Below, one piece after another: positions 26,527 through 35,100 of a stretch of DNA of 64,000 nt. Source of the DNA: Actinoplanes nipponensis (lineage in GTDB: Bacteria; Actinomycetota; Actinomycetes; Mycobacteriales; Micromonosporaceae). The stretch covers positions 62,001 through 126,000 of the forward strand of contig NZ_BOMQ01000079.1 in the NCBI RefSeq assembly GCF_016862275.1, read 5' to 3'. Position numbers and translations under genes: made by a program. Numbering within the stretch: the stretch's first letter is position 1; each line of letters starts with the position of its first letter. The notes beneath the pieces are model-generated. The model was given only the letters and a program-made list of their open reading frames with translations. It made no database searches and was not told the origin of the DNA.

Positions 26527-26836
26527 GGACAGCTGGAGACAGCTATCCGACGCGTAGTCCTACCGGCAGGGTCGTTGCTGTGGTTGTTCGGACTGACGCC
26601 TCGCGCTGCCCTGGTCCGGGACGCGGAGGAATACCGCACCTCCCGAATAACACCGGTTTCCAGCAGCGACGCAGCGTTGTGTGCCTCGTCGGTGCGGAGC
26701 TGCTCCGCGCAGTGGCCGCAGTCATACCTCGGCTACAGAGAGCTTGCTTGCGGCTACGGAGAAGTCCGACCCGAGGAGGGATCGGCCACCCGGCCCGACC
26801 TATTCAGACAGTTGGAATATCCGCACTGCCCCGGCA
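26527..26836 (+). repeat. Long non-coding direct repeat, copy 2
   Basis: 310-bp partner of 24251-24562, displaced by about 2275 bp. This copy sits between the divergent lipoprotein and hydrolase genes, ending 46 bp before the hydrolase ATG, so it would be part of that gene's leader. Confidence 0.75.
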
Positions 26837-26881
26837 AACCGCCGTCCCTCGACCATCCCCACCCAACCAAGGGAGCAGCGC

Positions 26882-28000
26882 ATGCTGTCCACCACCGACT
26901 CGGCCGTCACCCGAGACGGCCGGCCAACTCACATCCGACACCTCCTGACACCCCTCGCGGTAGCGGCAGCCCTCATCCTCGCCGGCTTGGCGCTGGCCAC
27001 GCCCGCCGCGCACGCGCAACCGCCGTCAGCGGCGCGATCGGGCTGCGCCCGGCACGACCTGAGCGTCACGCTGACCTCCAGTCCCGGCCCAGCGCGGTAC
27101 CGGCTCGCCGGCTGGCTGTGCCGGCCGGACCGCACGACCACGACCGTGCAGGTGCTGATCCCCGGCCTCACTTACACCCACCGCTACTGGACCGGAATCG
27201 GAACGCGCACCGACTACACCACCGCGGCCCTGGCCGGAGGTGATGCCGTCTACCTCATCGACCGCATCAGCACCGGCGCCAGCGACCGGCCACCCGCCGA
27301 CCAGGTCACCACCACCACCGAAGCAACCGTCACCCACCAGGCCGTTCGCGCGTTGCGCGACGGCACCCTCGGCCGATTCACCCGCGTCATCGGCGTCGGA
27401 CACTCCTACGGCTCGGTCATTGCGATGGCCGAAGCCGCCACCTACCACGACGTCGACGCGCTCGTGGTCACCGGCCTGCTGCACGACATCCGCATCGACG
27501 AGATGACCCGCTTCATCACCGACCTGTACCCGGCCGCCGCCGACCCGAAGTTCACCGACACCGCACCGCCGGACGGCTACCTGACCACCCGGCCCGGCAG
27601 CCGACCCGGGTACTTCCTCGACCCGCACACCGCCGTCCGAGGCGCCGCCGGCTGGGACGAGCAGACCAAGACGACCGCCACCACCGGGGAACTCACCTTC
27701 ACCCCGGACGACGAGCTGGCCTACAGCCGCGCCATCACCGTGCCCGTCCTGATTGTCATGGGCGAGGCCGACGCCCTGTTCTGCGGCACCGGCCAGCCCT
27801 GCAAAACACCGTCCGACATCTGCCAACGCGAACACACCGCGTTCCCGCCGGGCGCGGCCCTGGCCGCGGCGACTATCCCGCGGACCGGCCATTCCATCAA
27901 CCTGCACCGCACGGCACCGCTGGCGTTCACAGCCATCTACACCTGGCTCAACCACCAGCGCAGCGCTTCGGCCACCTCGCTCGTGTCGTCCTGCCGCTGA
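26882..28000 (+). CDS. Secreted alpha/beta-hydrolase
   Basis: 372 residues. A Tat/Sec-type signal (LLTPLAVAAALILAGLALATPAAHA) precedes the mature enzyme. The nucleophile elbow is GVGHSYGSVI (~residue 175), the acid is in MGEADALF (~297), and the His is in RTGHSINLHR (~343), so the triad is complete. Conserved VQVLIPGLTYTHRYW at ~85-100 forms the oxyanion-side strand. Substrate unknown; lipase or esterase activity on extracellular lipids is plausible. ATG 26882 has GGGAGCAG upstream. First gene of a co-directional set up to 30.17 kb. Confidence 0.85.
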   Translation: MLSTTDSAVTRDGRPTHIRHLLTPLAVAAALILAGLALATPAAHAQPPSAARSGCARHDLSVTLTSSPGPARYRLAGWLCRPDRTTTTVQVLIPGLTYTHRYWTGIGTRTDYTTAALAGGDAVYLIDRISTGASDRPPADQVTTTTEATVTHQAVRALRDGTLGRFTRVIGVGHSYGSVIAMAEAATYHDVDALVVTGLLHDIRIDEMTRFITDLYPAAADPKFTDTAPPDGYLTTRPGSRPGYFLDPHTAVRGAAGWDEQTKTTATTGELTFTPDDELAYSRAITVPVLIVMGEADALFCGTGQPCKTPSDICQREHTAFPPGAALAAATIPRTGHSINLHRTAPLAFTAIYTWLNHQRSASATSLVSSCR

Positions 28001-28058
28001 CCGGCACGTACCGGCGAAACACCACAACAGGCGATCCGCCATGGAAAGGACCCCGACC

Positions 28059-28262
28059 ATGCCCGCATACACCGCCAGTCACCGCCCCGCCCGGCACATC
28101 CGGCGCCTGCCCAGCACGGTGGGCGGACTCGACGACATGCACCAGTTTTGGCCGGTGCGCCCACTGGCGGACTGGACCAGCGGTGACCACCACCGCCACG
28201 GCAGGACCCGGGCCCGGCCGTATCCGCCAGCGCTCGTAGAGCCGGGAACTGGAGCCCGATGA
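28059..28262 (+). CDS. Small basic protein preceding the MarR-like gene
   Basis: 67 residues from ATG 28059, which has GAAAGGA nine bases upstream; ATG 28041 in frame is an alternative. His/Arg/Pro-rich (SGDHHRHGRTRARPYPP), no membrane segment. The stop overlaps the ATGATG start of the next gene, indicating translational coupling, the main argument for coding. Unrecognised. Confidence 0.45.
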   Translation: MPAYTASHRPARHIRRLPSTVGGLDDMHQFWPVRPLADWTSGDHHRHGRTRARPYPPALVEPGTGAR

Positions 28263-28756
28263 TGGGCGAAAGAGTAGCGGGTGTCGTCGACATAACTGCG
28301 TCGGCGTCGCCCGGTGTCAAAGGCGCCGACGACGGGCCGGGCCGGCTGGATCACCTCGCCCAGCTGTGCCGCACCGCGAACTTCGCCCGCCGCCACCTCG
28401 AAACCACCGTCCTCTACGACGCCAACCTGACCTGGACCAGCTACGACGTCCTGCACCTTGCCGTCATGCACCGACCCGTCGATACCGGCGTCGTCGCCGT
28501 CCTGGCCCACGTCTCCAAAGGCTCCGTCACCCGCTCGGCCGCCGCCCTCATCAAACGCGGTCTGCTGCGCCGCAGCATCCCCGCCACGGACCGCCGACGG
28601 TCCCTGCTGGCGCCCACCCCTGCCGGCTGGGCGCTCAACCAGCAACTCCGCGCTCAGCTCATCGCCGAGCTGAACACCCTGCTCGACGCCCAGCCCAGCG
28701 CCAACCGGCACGACATCGCCGTCCTTCGGCACCTCATCACCACCCACCAGCAATAA
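28259..28756 (+). CDS. MarR-like winged-helix regulator
   Basis: 165 residues (ATG 28259; a second ATG directly follows). Helical dimer region (LDHLAQLCRTANFARRHLE) and a winged helix (SYDVLHLAVMHRP, VLAHVSKGSVTRSAAALIKRGLLRR, ATDRRRSLLAPTPAGWAL) in MarR order. It probably controls the adjacent hydrolase and membrane-protein genes in response to a small ligand. Confidence 0.75.
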   Translation: MMGERVAGVVDITASASPGVKGADDGPGRLDHLAQLCRTANFARRHLETTVLYDANLTWTSYDVLHLAVMHRPVDTGVVAVLAHVSKGSVTRSAAALIKRGLLRRSIPATDRRRSLLAPTPAGWALNQQLRAQLIAELNTLLDAQPSANRHDIAVLRHLITTHQQ

Positions 28757-28780
28757 CCCTTCCTCCCTGGGAGCCAACGC

Positions 28781-29479
28781 ATGATCATGTACAACACTTC
28801 TATTGGCGTCGCCGCCGGCGCGGCCCTGATCCTCGTCCCGCGCTACTGGGCCTGGCTGCGCAACGAACGCATGCCCCTGCGCCTGGTGCGAGCACCGGCC
28901 GATCACAGCGGCTGGGCCGCAGCGTTCGGCGTCCTTGGCCTGCTACTGACCGGGCTCGGCGGCACCATGACCGTCACCCACCCGCTCAGCGAAGCCAAGC
29001 CCTACATCGACACCATCTTCGGCGAGCCCGCCCTGATGCTCGGTGTGCTCCTCCTGGCCGCCGCCTGGCGGATCAGCCGCAGCAAATCGGCCCTTGACCC
29101 CGAACGGCTACCGGAGGCGCTGGGTCCCGTCGGGGTCATCGTGTTCATCCTCGGGCTCGTCATGACCTGGTGCACACTCGCCATCGTGCGCTTCGACGTC
29201 ATCAGCGCCGCACCCGCCGAGGAACCCATCACTGGCCTACTGCACCAGCACCCCGCCATCGAGAACACGTTCTTCGCCGCCGTGCTCTACGGCCCCGCCG
29301 CGCTGGGTTGCCTCCTTTTCCCCTTCGCGGCCCGGCCCGGCAGCCGCCGCAGCTGGCAGGTCCTCTACTGGGCCTGGACCGTCGCTGGCATCGGTTTCGC
29401 GTTGTTCTCCGCGATGAACTTCTACACCCACACCGGCATGGTCGTGAACCTCACCGACGGCAGTGCTCACCGGTGGTAA
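28781..29479 (+). CDS. DUF981-family membrane protein
   Basis: 232 residues. The opening YNTSIGVAAGAALILVPRYW is characteristic of DUF981. Six membrane helices can be seen (AAFGVLGLLLTGLGGTMTVT, ALMLGVLLLAAAWRI, GPVGVIVFILGLVMTWC, TFFAAVLYGPAALGCLLFPF, LYWAWTVAGIGFALFSAM). GGGAG lies before ATG 28781. Role unknown; the 24-bp gap to the regulator suggests co-transcription. Confidence 0.8.
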   Translation: MIMYNTSIGVAAGAALILVPRYWAWLRNERMPLRLVRAPADHSGWAAAFGVLGLLLTGLGGTMTVTHPLSEAKPYIDTIFGEPALMLGVLLLAAAWRISRSKSALDPERLPEALGPVGVIVFILGLVMTWCTLAIVRFDVISAAPAEEPITGLLHQHPAIENTFFAAVLYGPAALGCLLFPFAARPGSRRSWQVLYWAWTVAGIGFALFSAMNFYTHTGMVVNLTDGSAHRW

Positions 29480-29520
29480 GGCCGGTGACCGTGAACCATC
29501 GAGCTGGAAGGCGACGACTC

Positions 29521-30171
29521 ATGTCCATCGCACCGACCACCGCGACGATCCGAGCCGCTTGCGGGATCACGGCCATCCTCCTGGCGTTCGGAACAACTGC
29601 CTGCAGCCACACAGGCAGCACCCAAAGTGCGACCAGCGCACGACCGAGGCCATCCGCGCCTACCGCTGCGCAGTCGGCGAGCTCGGCGCAGGGTATCGCC
29701 ACCGCAGGCGCTCGCTACGTCAACCGGCGCGATGTGTGCAGCGCACTGGATCACGTAAGCCTCGCCCGTGCGCTCGGCATCGACGCCGGCCATCTGAGCG
29801 AACCACGATTCAGTGACACCAGAGCCTCGTCTCTGGCCACCTGCGACCACCAGTACGGCGCCGCTGGAATGCGCAGCTTGATCTCTCTGGAGGTCATGAC
29901 CAGCAAAGAAGGATCAGTGAAGGGCTTTTACGAAGGCATGCGCGGCGCCCACCAGAGGTCCACCGGGGTGACCGATGTGCCGGGTGTCGGGCAGCAGGCC
30001 GCTGCCTACACCGACCCCACCACAGGCCCGCACCTGATGGCGTACGACGGCAATCTCTACCTGAGCATCGCCCTCATCCCGGTGAACAGCGCTGTCACCG
30101 AGCAGGTGGACACCCAACAACTGCTCATCGCATGCGCACGAGGCGTCTTCAACGAACTGCGTCAGCAATAG
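29521..30171 (+). CDS. DUF3558-like secreted lipoprotein
   Basis: 216 residues. Signal and lipobox GITAILLAFGTTAC put the lipidated Cys at residue 28, followed by a Ser/Pro linker. The mature domain (RDVCSALDHVSLARALGI, ATCDHQYG, DVPGVGQQAAAY, LLIACARGVFNEL) has the spacing and Cys positions of DUF3558 proteins, surface lipoproteins of actinomycetes with unknown role. Start ATG 29521 has GGAAGGCGA upstream. A strong terminator follows. Confidence 0.75.
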   Translation: MSIAPTTATIRAACGITAILLAFGTTACSHTGSTQSATSARPRPSAPTAAQSASSAQGIATAGARYVNRRDVCSALDHVSLARALGIDAGHLSEPRFSDTRASSLATCDHQYGAAGMRSLISLEVMTSKEGSVKGFYEGMRGAHQRSTGVTDVPGVGQQAAAYTDPTTGPHLMAYDGNLYLSIALIPVNSAVTEQVDTQQLLIACARGVFNELRQQ

Positions 30172-30177
30172 CGGCAG

Positions 30178-30214
30178 CCTCGGCCGTTCCGGCACCCCAC
30201 CGGAGCGGCCGAGG
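30178..30214 (+). terminator. Rho-independent-type hairpin after the lipoprotein gene
   Basis: Arms CCTCGGCCG and CGGCCGAGG pair perfectly, with an inner TCCGG/CCGGA stem, starting seven bases after the lipoprotein stop. No T-run follows, as usual in actinomycetes. Confidence 0.8.
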
Positions 30215-30331
30215 CCAGCAGGTTCGGCTGCGCTTCCGTCATGACGAAAAGATGACGCAGTCCGAAGCGGTTGTTGCGATGATGCTGTGCTGTGATGGCC
30301 ATCTTCTCGGTGCTCGCCCGTACAGTCCTTC

Positions 30332-30768
30332 GTGGCGTGCTGCCCTACCCCGACCTCCCCGCGACGCATGCGCGTCCGACGCAGCGCCCGCACCCTCGCG
30401 ACCAGCCGCCCCTTGCCCCGCGACGAGGAACAAGTCACCGGTGAACACTTCGCCCGGTTGGCCCTACTGCGGCTGCTGTTCCTGCAACGAGAGATGCGGC
30501 GAGCGGTACGGATGCGCCAGCGAGAAGCGGCTGCCCTACTCGCCCGCACCGCCATCGAGACTTGCATCCTCGGCCTGTGGTGCGTGCTCATTCCAGGCGC
30601 TGCGGACAGACTTCGGGCCTCCGAGTACAAGACCAGCGCGGCCATGCTTACCTTCCTGTAGAGCACCGGGCTCATCCCCAGCAACTCACTCGGCAGGCGG
30701 TAAGCGCACTCGGCGAACCGCAGAGTCTTCCAGCGGACGTGGCGTACCGACCTGCGTCGCAATGCTAA
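30332..30768 (+). pseudogene. Frameshifted fragment of an uncharacterised helical protein
   Basis: The open frame 30332-30661 contains a well-formed stretch (QREAAALLARTAIETCILGL, RLRASEYKTSAAMLTFL) and then a stop; protein-like sequence resumes in another frame (RQAVSALGEPQSLPADVAYR) to 30768. The text resembles the DUF5677-like helical domain of proteins of 250 or more residues. N-terminus and C-terminus are missing, so this is a decayed copy. Confidence 0.5.
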
Positions 30769-30771
30769 ATC

Positions 30772-31560
30772 TTATCCGCGCACAACTTTGATCACAGCCT
30801 TCTTTAGGCTTAAACCTTGCACGTCAAAGTTCACCACACCTTTTTCGGTAGGTGCCGACTGGCAGGCTTGGCGGATCTTATCGCTCGCGGCTTCGTCAAC
30901 GAGAATGGCAATAACGGGGAACTTCTGACCGATGTCGTCCTTCCCGACACTACCCACATTGAGTTCCGGTCCTACCCAAGTGCCGTCTTGGTTCAACTTC
31001 GCGGGCTGGCAAAAGGGGCCGAAGAACTTTCTGTCGTCTTGTGTCATTACAAACGTCCACACTTGACGGTCGCCCTCCGGCTGCCATTCACCCTGAACAG
31101 TGAGGATACGGTCAACCGGGATGGTTGGGTTAGGGCTCATTATCGCGAAGGCATATGCGCGCTGCGGCGACGCGAGGGGCGGTGCGAGTGGGCCCGCCTG
31201 GGGAGGTGGCGTCGTAGAGGCGTCAGCGCGCTTTGGGGCGTCCGGAATAGGCGGTGCGGTCGTGGTCAGGAGTGCCGGACTGGATGACGAAGAGTTTGAA
31301 GACGTCGGCGTACTGACCACACCGCCAGTCGCTTGAGGTATAGCCGTGCTACTCGGAGTTGGAGTAACGTTTGCGGCATCACCCGGCTTGATAAATGGGA
31401 CGACAACCTGACCGACCACGGTCAAAATGACGCCGGTCAACGCTAATTTACTTACAAATTTTACGCCTCGTACATTGATCAATGCCGCCGCAATGGTGGC
31501 CAATGCGTTGTCGGGCGGCTCCGGCGCCGCTCCATTCCGGTTTCCTGAGCTAGTGGCCAC
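30772..31560 (-). CDS. Single-pass membrane protein with Ser/Thr/Pro-rich stalk
   Basis: 262 residues. One membrane helix at ~40-60 (LALTGVILTVVGQVVVPFI) separates a short cytoplasmic part from an outer part with a Ser/Thr/Pro stalk (~65-125) and a C-terminal folded domain (PVDRILTVQGEWQPEGDRQ, VWTFVMTQDDRKFFGPF). GC content and codon usage are lower than in the surrounding genes, hinting at separate ancestry. Unrecognised; the C-terminal domain resembles small beta-sandwich domains found after such stalks. Confidence 0.7.
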   Translation of the reverse strand: MATSSGNRNGAAPEPPDNALATIAAALINVRGVKFVSKLALTGVILTVVGQVVVPFIKPGDAANVTPTPSSTAIPQATGGVVSTPTSSNSSSSSPALLTTTAPPIPDAPKRADASTTPPPQAGPLAPPLASPQRAYAFAIMSPNPTIPVDRILTVQGEWQPEGDRQVWTFVMTQDDRKFFGPFCQPAKLNQDGTWVGPELNVGSVGKDDIGQKFPVIAILVDEAASDKIRQACQSAPTEKGVVNFDVQGLSLKKAVIKVVRG

Positions 31561-31777
31561 CGATGCTCCATCAAGTGAATGACTGCTGGGCGAATGGAGC
31601 GTACTTGCTCAGGGCAAATGGGTTCGCGTGCAAGTTGCAAAAAGCCGTGTCGAGTCACCCGAACGGATGAGAGCAAACAGTCACGCACTGATGACAAATA
31701 GTAATCATGCCAGACTCTTGGCCTAGTTAAGCCTCGGCGGTCGCCTAACTCGGGAGGTATGCATCCTATGCCACATT

Positions 31778-32055
31778 TCACGCTAGGTGATATTCGCGCT
31801 GCAGCCCGGCGCCAAGTACAGGTCCACCGACATCGCGGTAGGTGAACGGACGGTGCGTCTGCTTAACCCTACTGTGGTTGCCGATGAAGCGGCGGGCATG
31901 GAATTCTTCGCCGGGGCCGGCGGCGTTGCGGGCGGCGTCGATGACGTCCGGCAGGTCATCGGCGTCAACGAGGACGGCGGCGAACAGATGCGCACGGGGT
32001 GCTGGTGCAGGCGGATGAAAGCTTCGTCGACGAACGCGACGGAGTGCGCGCTCAT
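31778..32055 (-). pseudogene. DUF3800-like gene broken by a frameshift
   Basis: From ATG 32055 the frame reads MSAHSVAFVDEAFIRLHQHP and then turns to nonsense; in the next frame the sequence continues as HLFAAVLVDADDLPDVIDAA, RNAAGPGEEFHARRFIGN. The FVDE start and the later HARRF are typical of DUF3800 proteins, whose acidic and basic residues suggest an RNase-H-like nuclease. The shift is near 31995. Either a real lesion or a sequencing error; the product would be short (~92 residues). It lies just after the relaxase gene. Confidence 0.5.
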
Positions 32056-32121
32056 GCCCGCCCCCAATTCCGGTCGGCGAGCATCGACCGTGAGCAGAGT
32101 GTGCGGTCAAGCGTGCTGGCT

Positions 32122-35100
32122 TCAGGCATGGTCGACCTCCGCGTCAAAGCGGTCGGGTGGTGCGTCGAGGTCGGAATCCTCGAGGATGCGCTGCTGCTCT
32201 GCTTCGGCCTGCGGGGCAAGCTGGTCAGGAACGGGCCGGGTGTGTGGTTGGGGGCGGGTGGAGTCGACAGCGCGAACGCGGGCCGCGGTGGCGCGAACGG
32301 TTTCGGTGAGGCTGCTGGCGTCGTCGGCGAGGTTCTGCGCGCGGCGTGCGGCTTCGGAGGCGGCGGCGAGCCCGGCGTAGCGGGCAGGTAGTGCCTCGTC
32401 GTACCAGCCGGTCCACGTCTGATGCTGGTCTTCGAGGTTGTGAACGCGTGCGCGGGCGGTGTCGATGCGCCCGCGTGCGGATTCAAGCCGATCCTGGAGT
32501 TCGTCGACTGTGGCGGTGGCGCGCAGCGCATCCGTCCTGGCGTGCTGGTGGCGGATCGCGGCTTGGGTGTGCAGGGGGCCGGCGTGCCACCATCGCGGTT
32601 TCATGGTGTTGGCGTGCCGGCCTGCTGAAGCGGCGGCGGTCTGGGCGGTGGCCAGGTCGACGCGGGCGTCGCGGAGGTGGGTTTCGGCGCCGACGAGTTG
32701 GGTGTGGGCGGCGCGGAGTTGTCCGGCGACATAGGCGGGGGCGTTCTGGTCGGTGTCGCGTTGCGCGGTGATGAGTGCTCGGAGCTGCCCGTCGGTGGCA
32801 GCGCTGACCTGCCCGGCAACGGTGGCGACGCCGAGAACGGTCTGAGCGCGTTGCCAGGCGCCCCACCGGCCGACGTCTCGGGGTGATGGTTCGGGACCGA
32901 TCGGGTCGTCACCGGTGACGGTGTAGCGGTCGCGGTAGGCGACGATGACGGCGGCGCGGCTGGTCCACTGCCGGCGCCCGGGCTCGTCGTCCGGGAGCGG
33001 GCCGAGCGCGGTGGCCCAGATGGGACGTTCCGCGGCTGCCTGCTGGGCGAGGGCGTGGATACGGGTGTCGCAGATGGCCGCGACCTGGCGCAGCGCGTCG
33101 CCGATATCGCCGTCGACGGCGGGTGCGCGCTGGGTGTAGGTGCCGGCCTGGGTAGGGCTCAGGGCGACAGCGGGGTCGGGTTGCAGGTCGCGGTAGGTCT
33201 GGTCGATGCGCCAGGCGAGGACGGCGGCCGTGTCGTGGGCACTGTTCAGTTCCCGCTGGGAGGTGACCGCGGCGAGAACGTGCTCGGGGTTGTAGCCGGC
33301 TGCGGCGAGGGCGTGCAGGCGGGCGGCGAGTGCGGGCATGGCGGGGTCGGCGGCGAGGTTGTCCGCAACCTTTTGCCCGGCGACGTTACGGACGACGGCG
33401 GTGTACCGGTCGGCGCCGGCGCGGGCGGCGAGGTCGTCGTAGATGGGCCCCCAGTGCCGCAAGGTGTCGGCGTCGGCCCACAGGCCTTGTTCGGTTTCGG
33501 TGGCGGAGCGGTCGGTGCCGTCCTCGCGCAGGATCCCGGCGAGCACGGTGACGCCGGCTGTCGGTGGTGCCGGTGGGTGGGCTTCGGGGGGTTCGTCGGC
33601 GGTGACGACGGCGAGTTGGTTGAGGAGCCGGCCGCGGGTGGCCATGACGTAGAGCCGGGCTCGGGTGGTGGCCTGGTCGATGATGGCGCGAGCTGCGTCG
33701 ACGGTGCGGCCTTGCGCGGAGTCGACGGTGGCGGCGTAGGCGAGCTGGACGTGGGCGGCGACGTAGTCGGCCGGTAGCGCTGTGGTGGCCTGGTCGGCGG
33801 TGTTCTGCACGAGCAGAGCCCCTTTGGGGCCGAGTTCGAGGACGCGCCATTGGCTGCGGTTGGCGACGAATTGCTCGCCGGCGATCAGGGTGCGGTTGTT
33901 GCGGCGGGTGACGATCAGGTCGCCGACGCCGGCGTGGGTGCCGTCCGCGAGGGCGACGGCGGGGCCAGGTTGCACGATGCCGGCCCGGATGAGCAGGCGC
34001 CGGGCCTGGGTGGCGATGTCGGCGGCTTCCGCCTGAGTTTCGACGAGGATGAGGCTGGTCCGGTCTTGCAGAATGTCGGCGGCCCACCCGTCGAGGACGT
34101 GGTTGATGAGTTCGGTGCGGTGTCCGGCGATGACCCGGCCGCGTCGGTCGTACTCGGCGAGCACGGTGGTGTCGCCCTCACGCAGCCGCAGGGAGGCCGG
34201 GCCTTCCCACGGATCGATGAAGCGACGGACCTCGCGCAGCTGCGTAGTCGTCCCGAGGGAGGCGAGGTAGCGGAACATGCCGCCGGGCCCGATCGCGGAG
34301 ATCTGTTCGGGGTCACCGACCAGGATGAGTTTTCCGGCGACGGGTTTGAGGAGCTGGGTGAGGCGCACGAGGTCGAGCGTTGAGGCCTGCGACGCCTCGT
34401 CGATGATGACCCACTGGCCGGGCTGGAACGCCCAGCCGGCCGGTGTGGTGCCTTCGGGTGGCATCGTCTGGGCGTGCAGCCACATGGCGATGTTCTCGGT
34501 CCGGATGCCTGGCTGGTCGCCGTCGCGGGTGGCGTCGGCGAGGACGAACGCGGCGTTCTGCCCGACGGTCAGGCCGAGTACGGGTATGCCGGCCTGGCGG
34601 GCCGCGACACCGACAGCGCGTTGGAGATAGGTTTTGCCGGTGCCGGCCGGGCCGACGATGCTGGTGACCCGGCGGTCGTCACCGACGGCGAAGTGCAGCG
34701 CCGTGCGCTTCTCATCCGACAGGTCGAGCCGGTCAGCGACCGCGTCGAGCAGCGCCCGGGGTGCGGGGGTGCCGCCGTGGCGGGTGGCGTAGGCGATGAG
34801 TTCTTTCTCGGCGGCCAGGACCGGTTCGGTGGAGATTTTCAAGTCGCGGTGCCGGCTATAGATGCTCTGCCGGTCGGAGCCGCGGAGCAGGGTTTCGCCC
34901 CACTCGAGCAATGCTGGTGGTGTCAGGACCCGTAGCCCGCCGGCCCTGGTCCGGATGGCGTGGGCGGCGTAGCGCTGCACTTGCCGCCAGTCGGAGCGGC
35001 GGTCCATGGTCGGGCTGACGTGCAGCTGACGGCCGATGGCCAGTTCCAGGTGGTCGACGCTGAACACGGCGCGTTCGGCGCTGAGCTCGTCGACGGCGCG

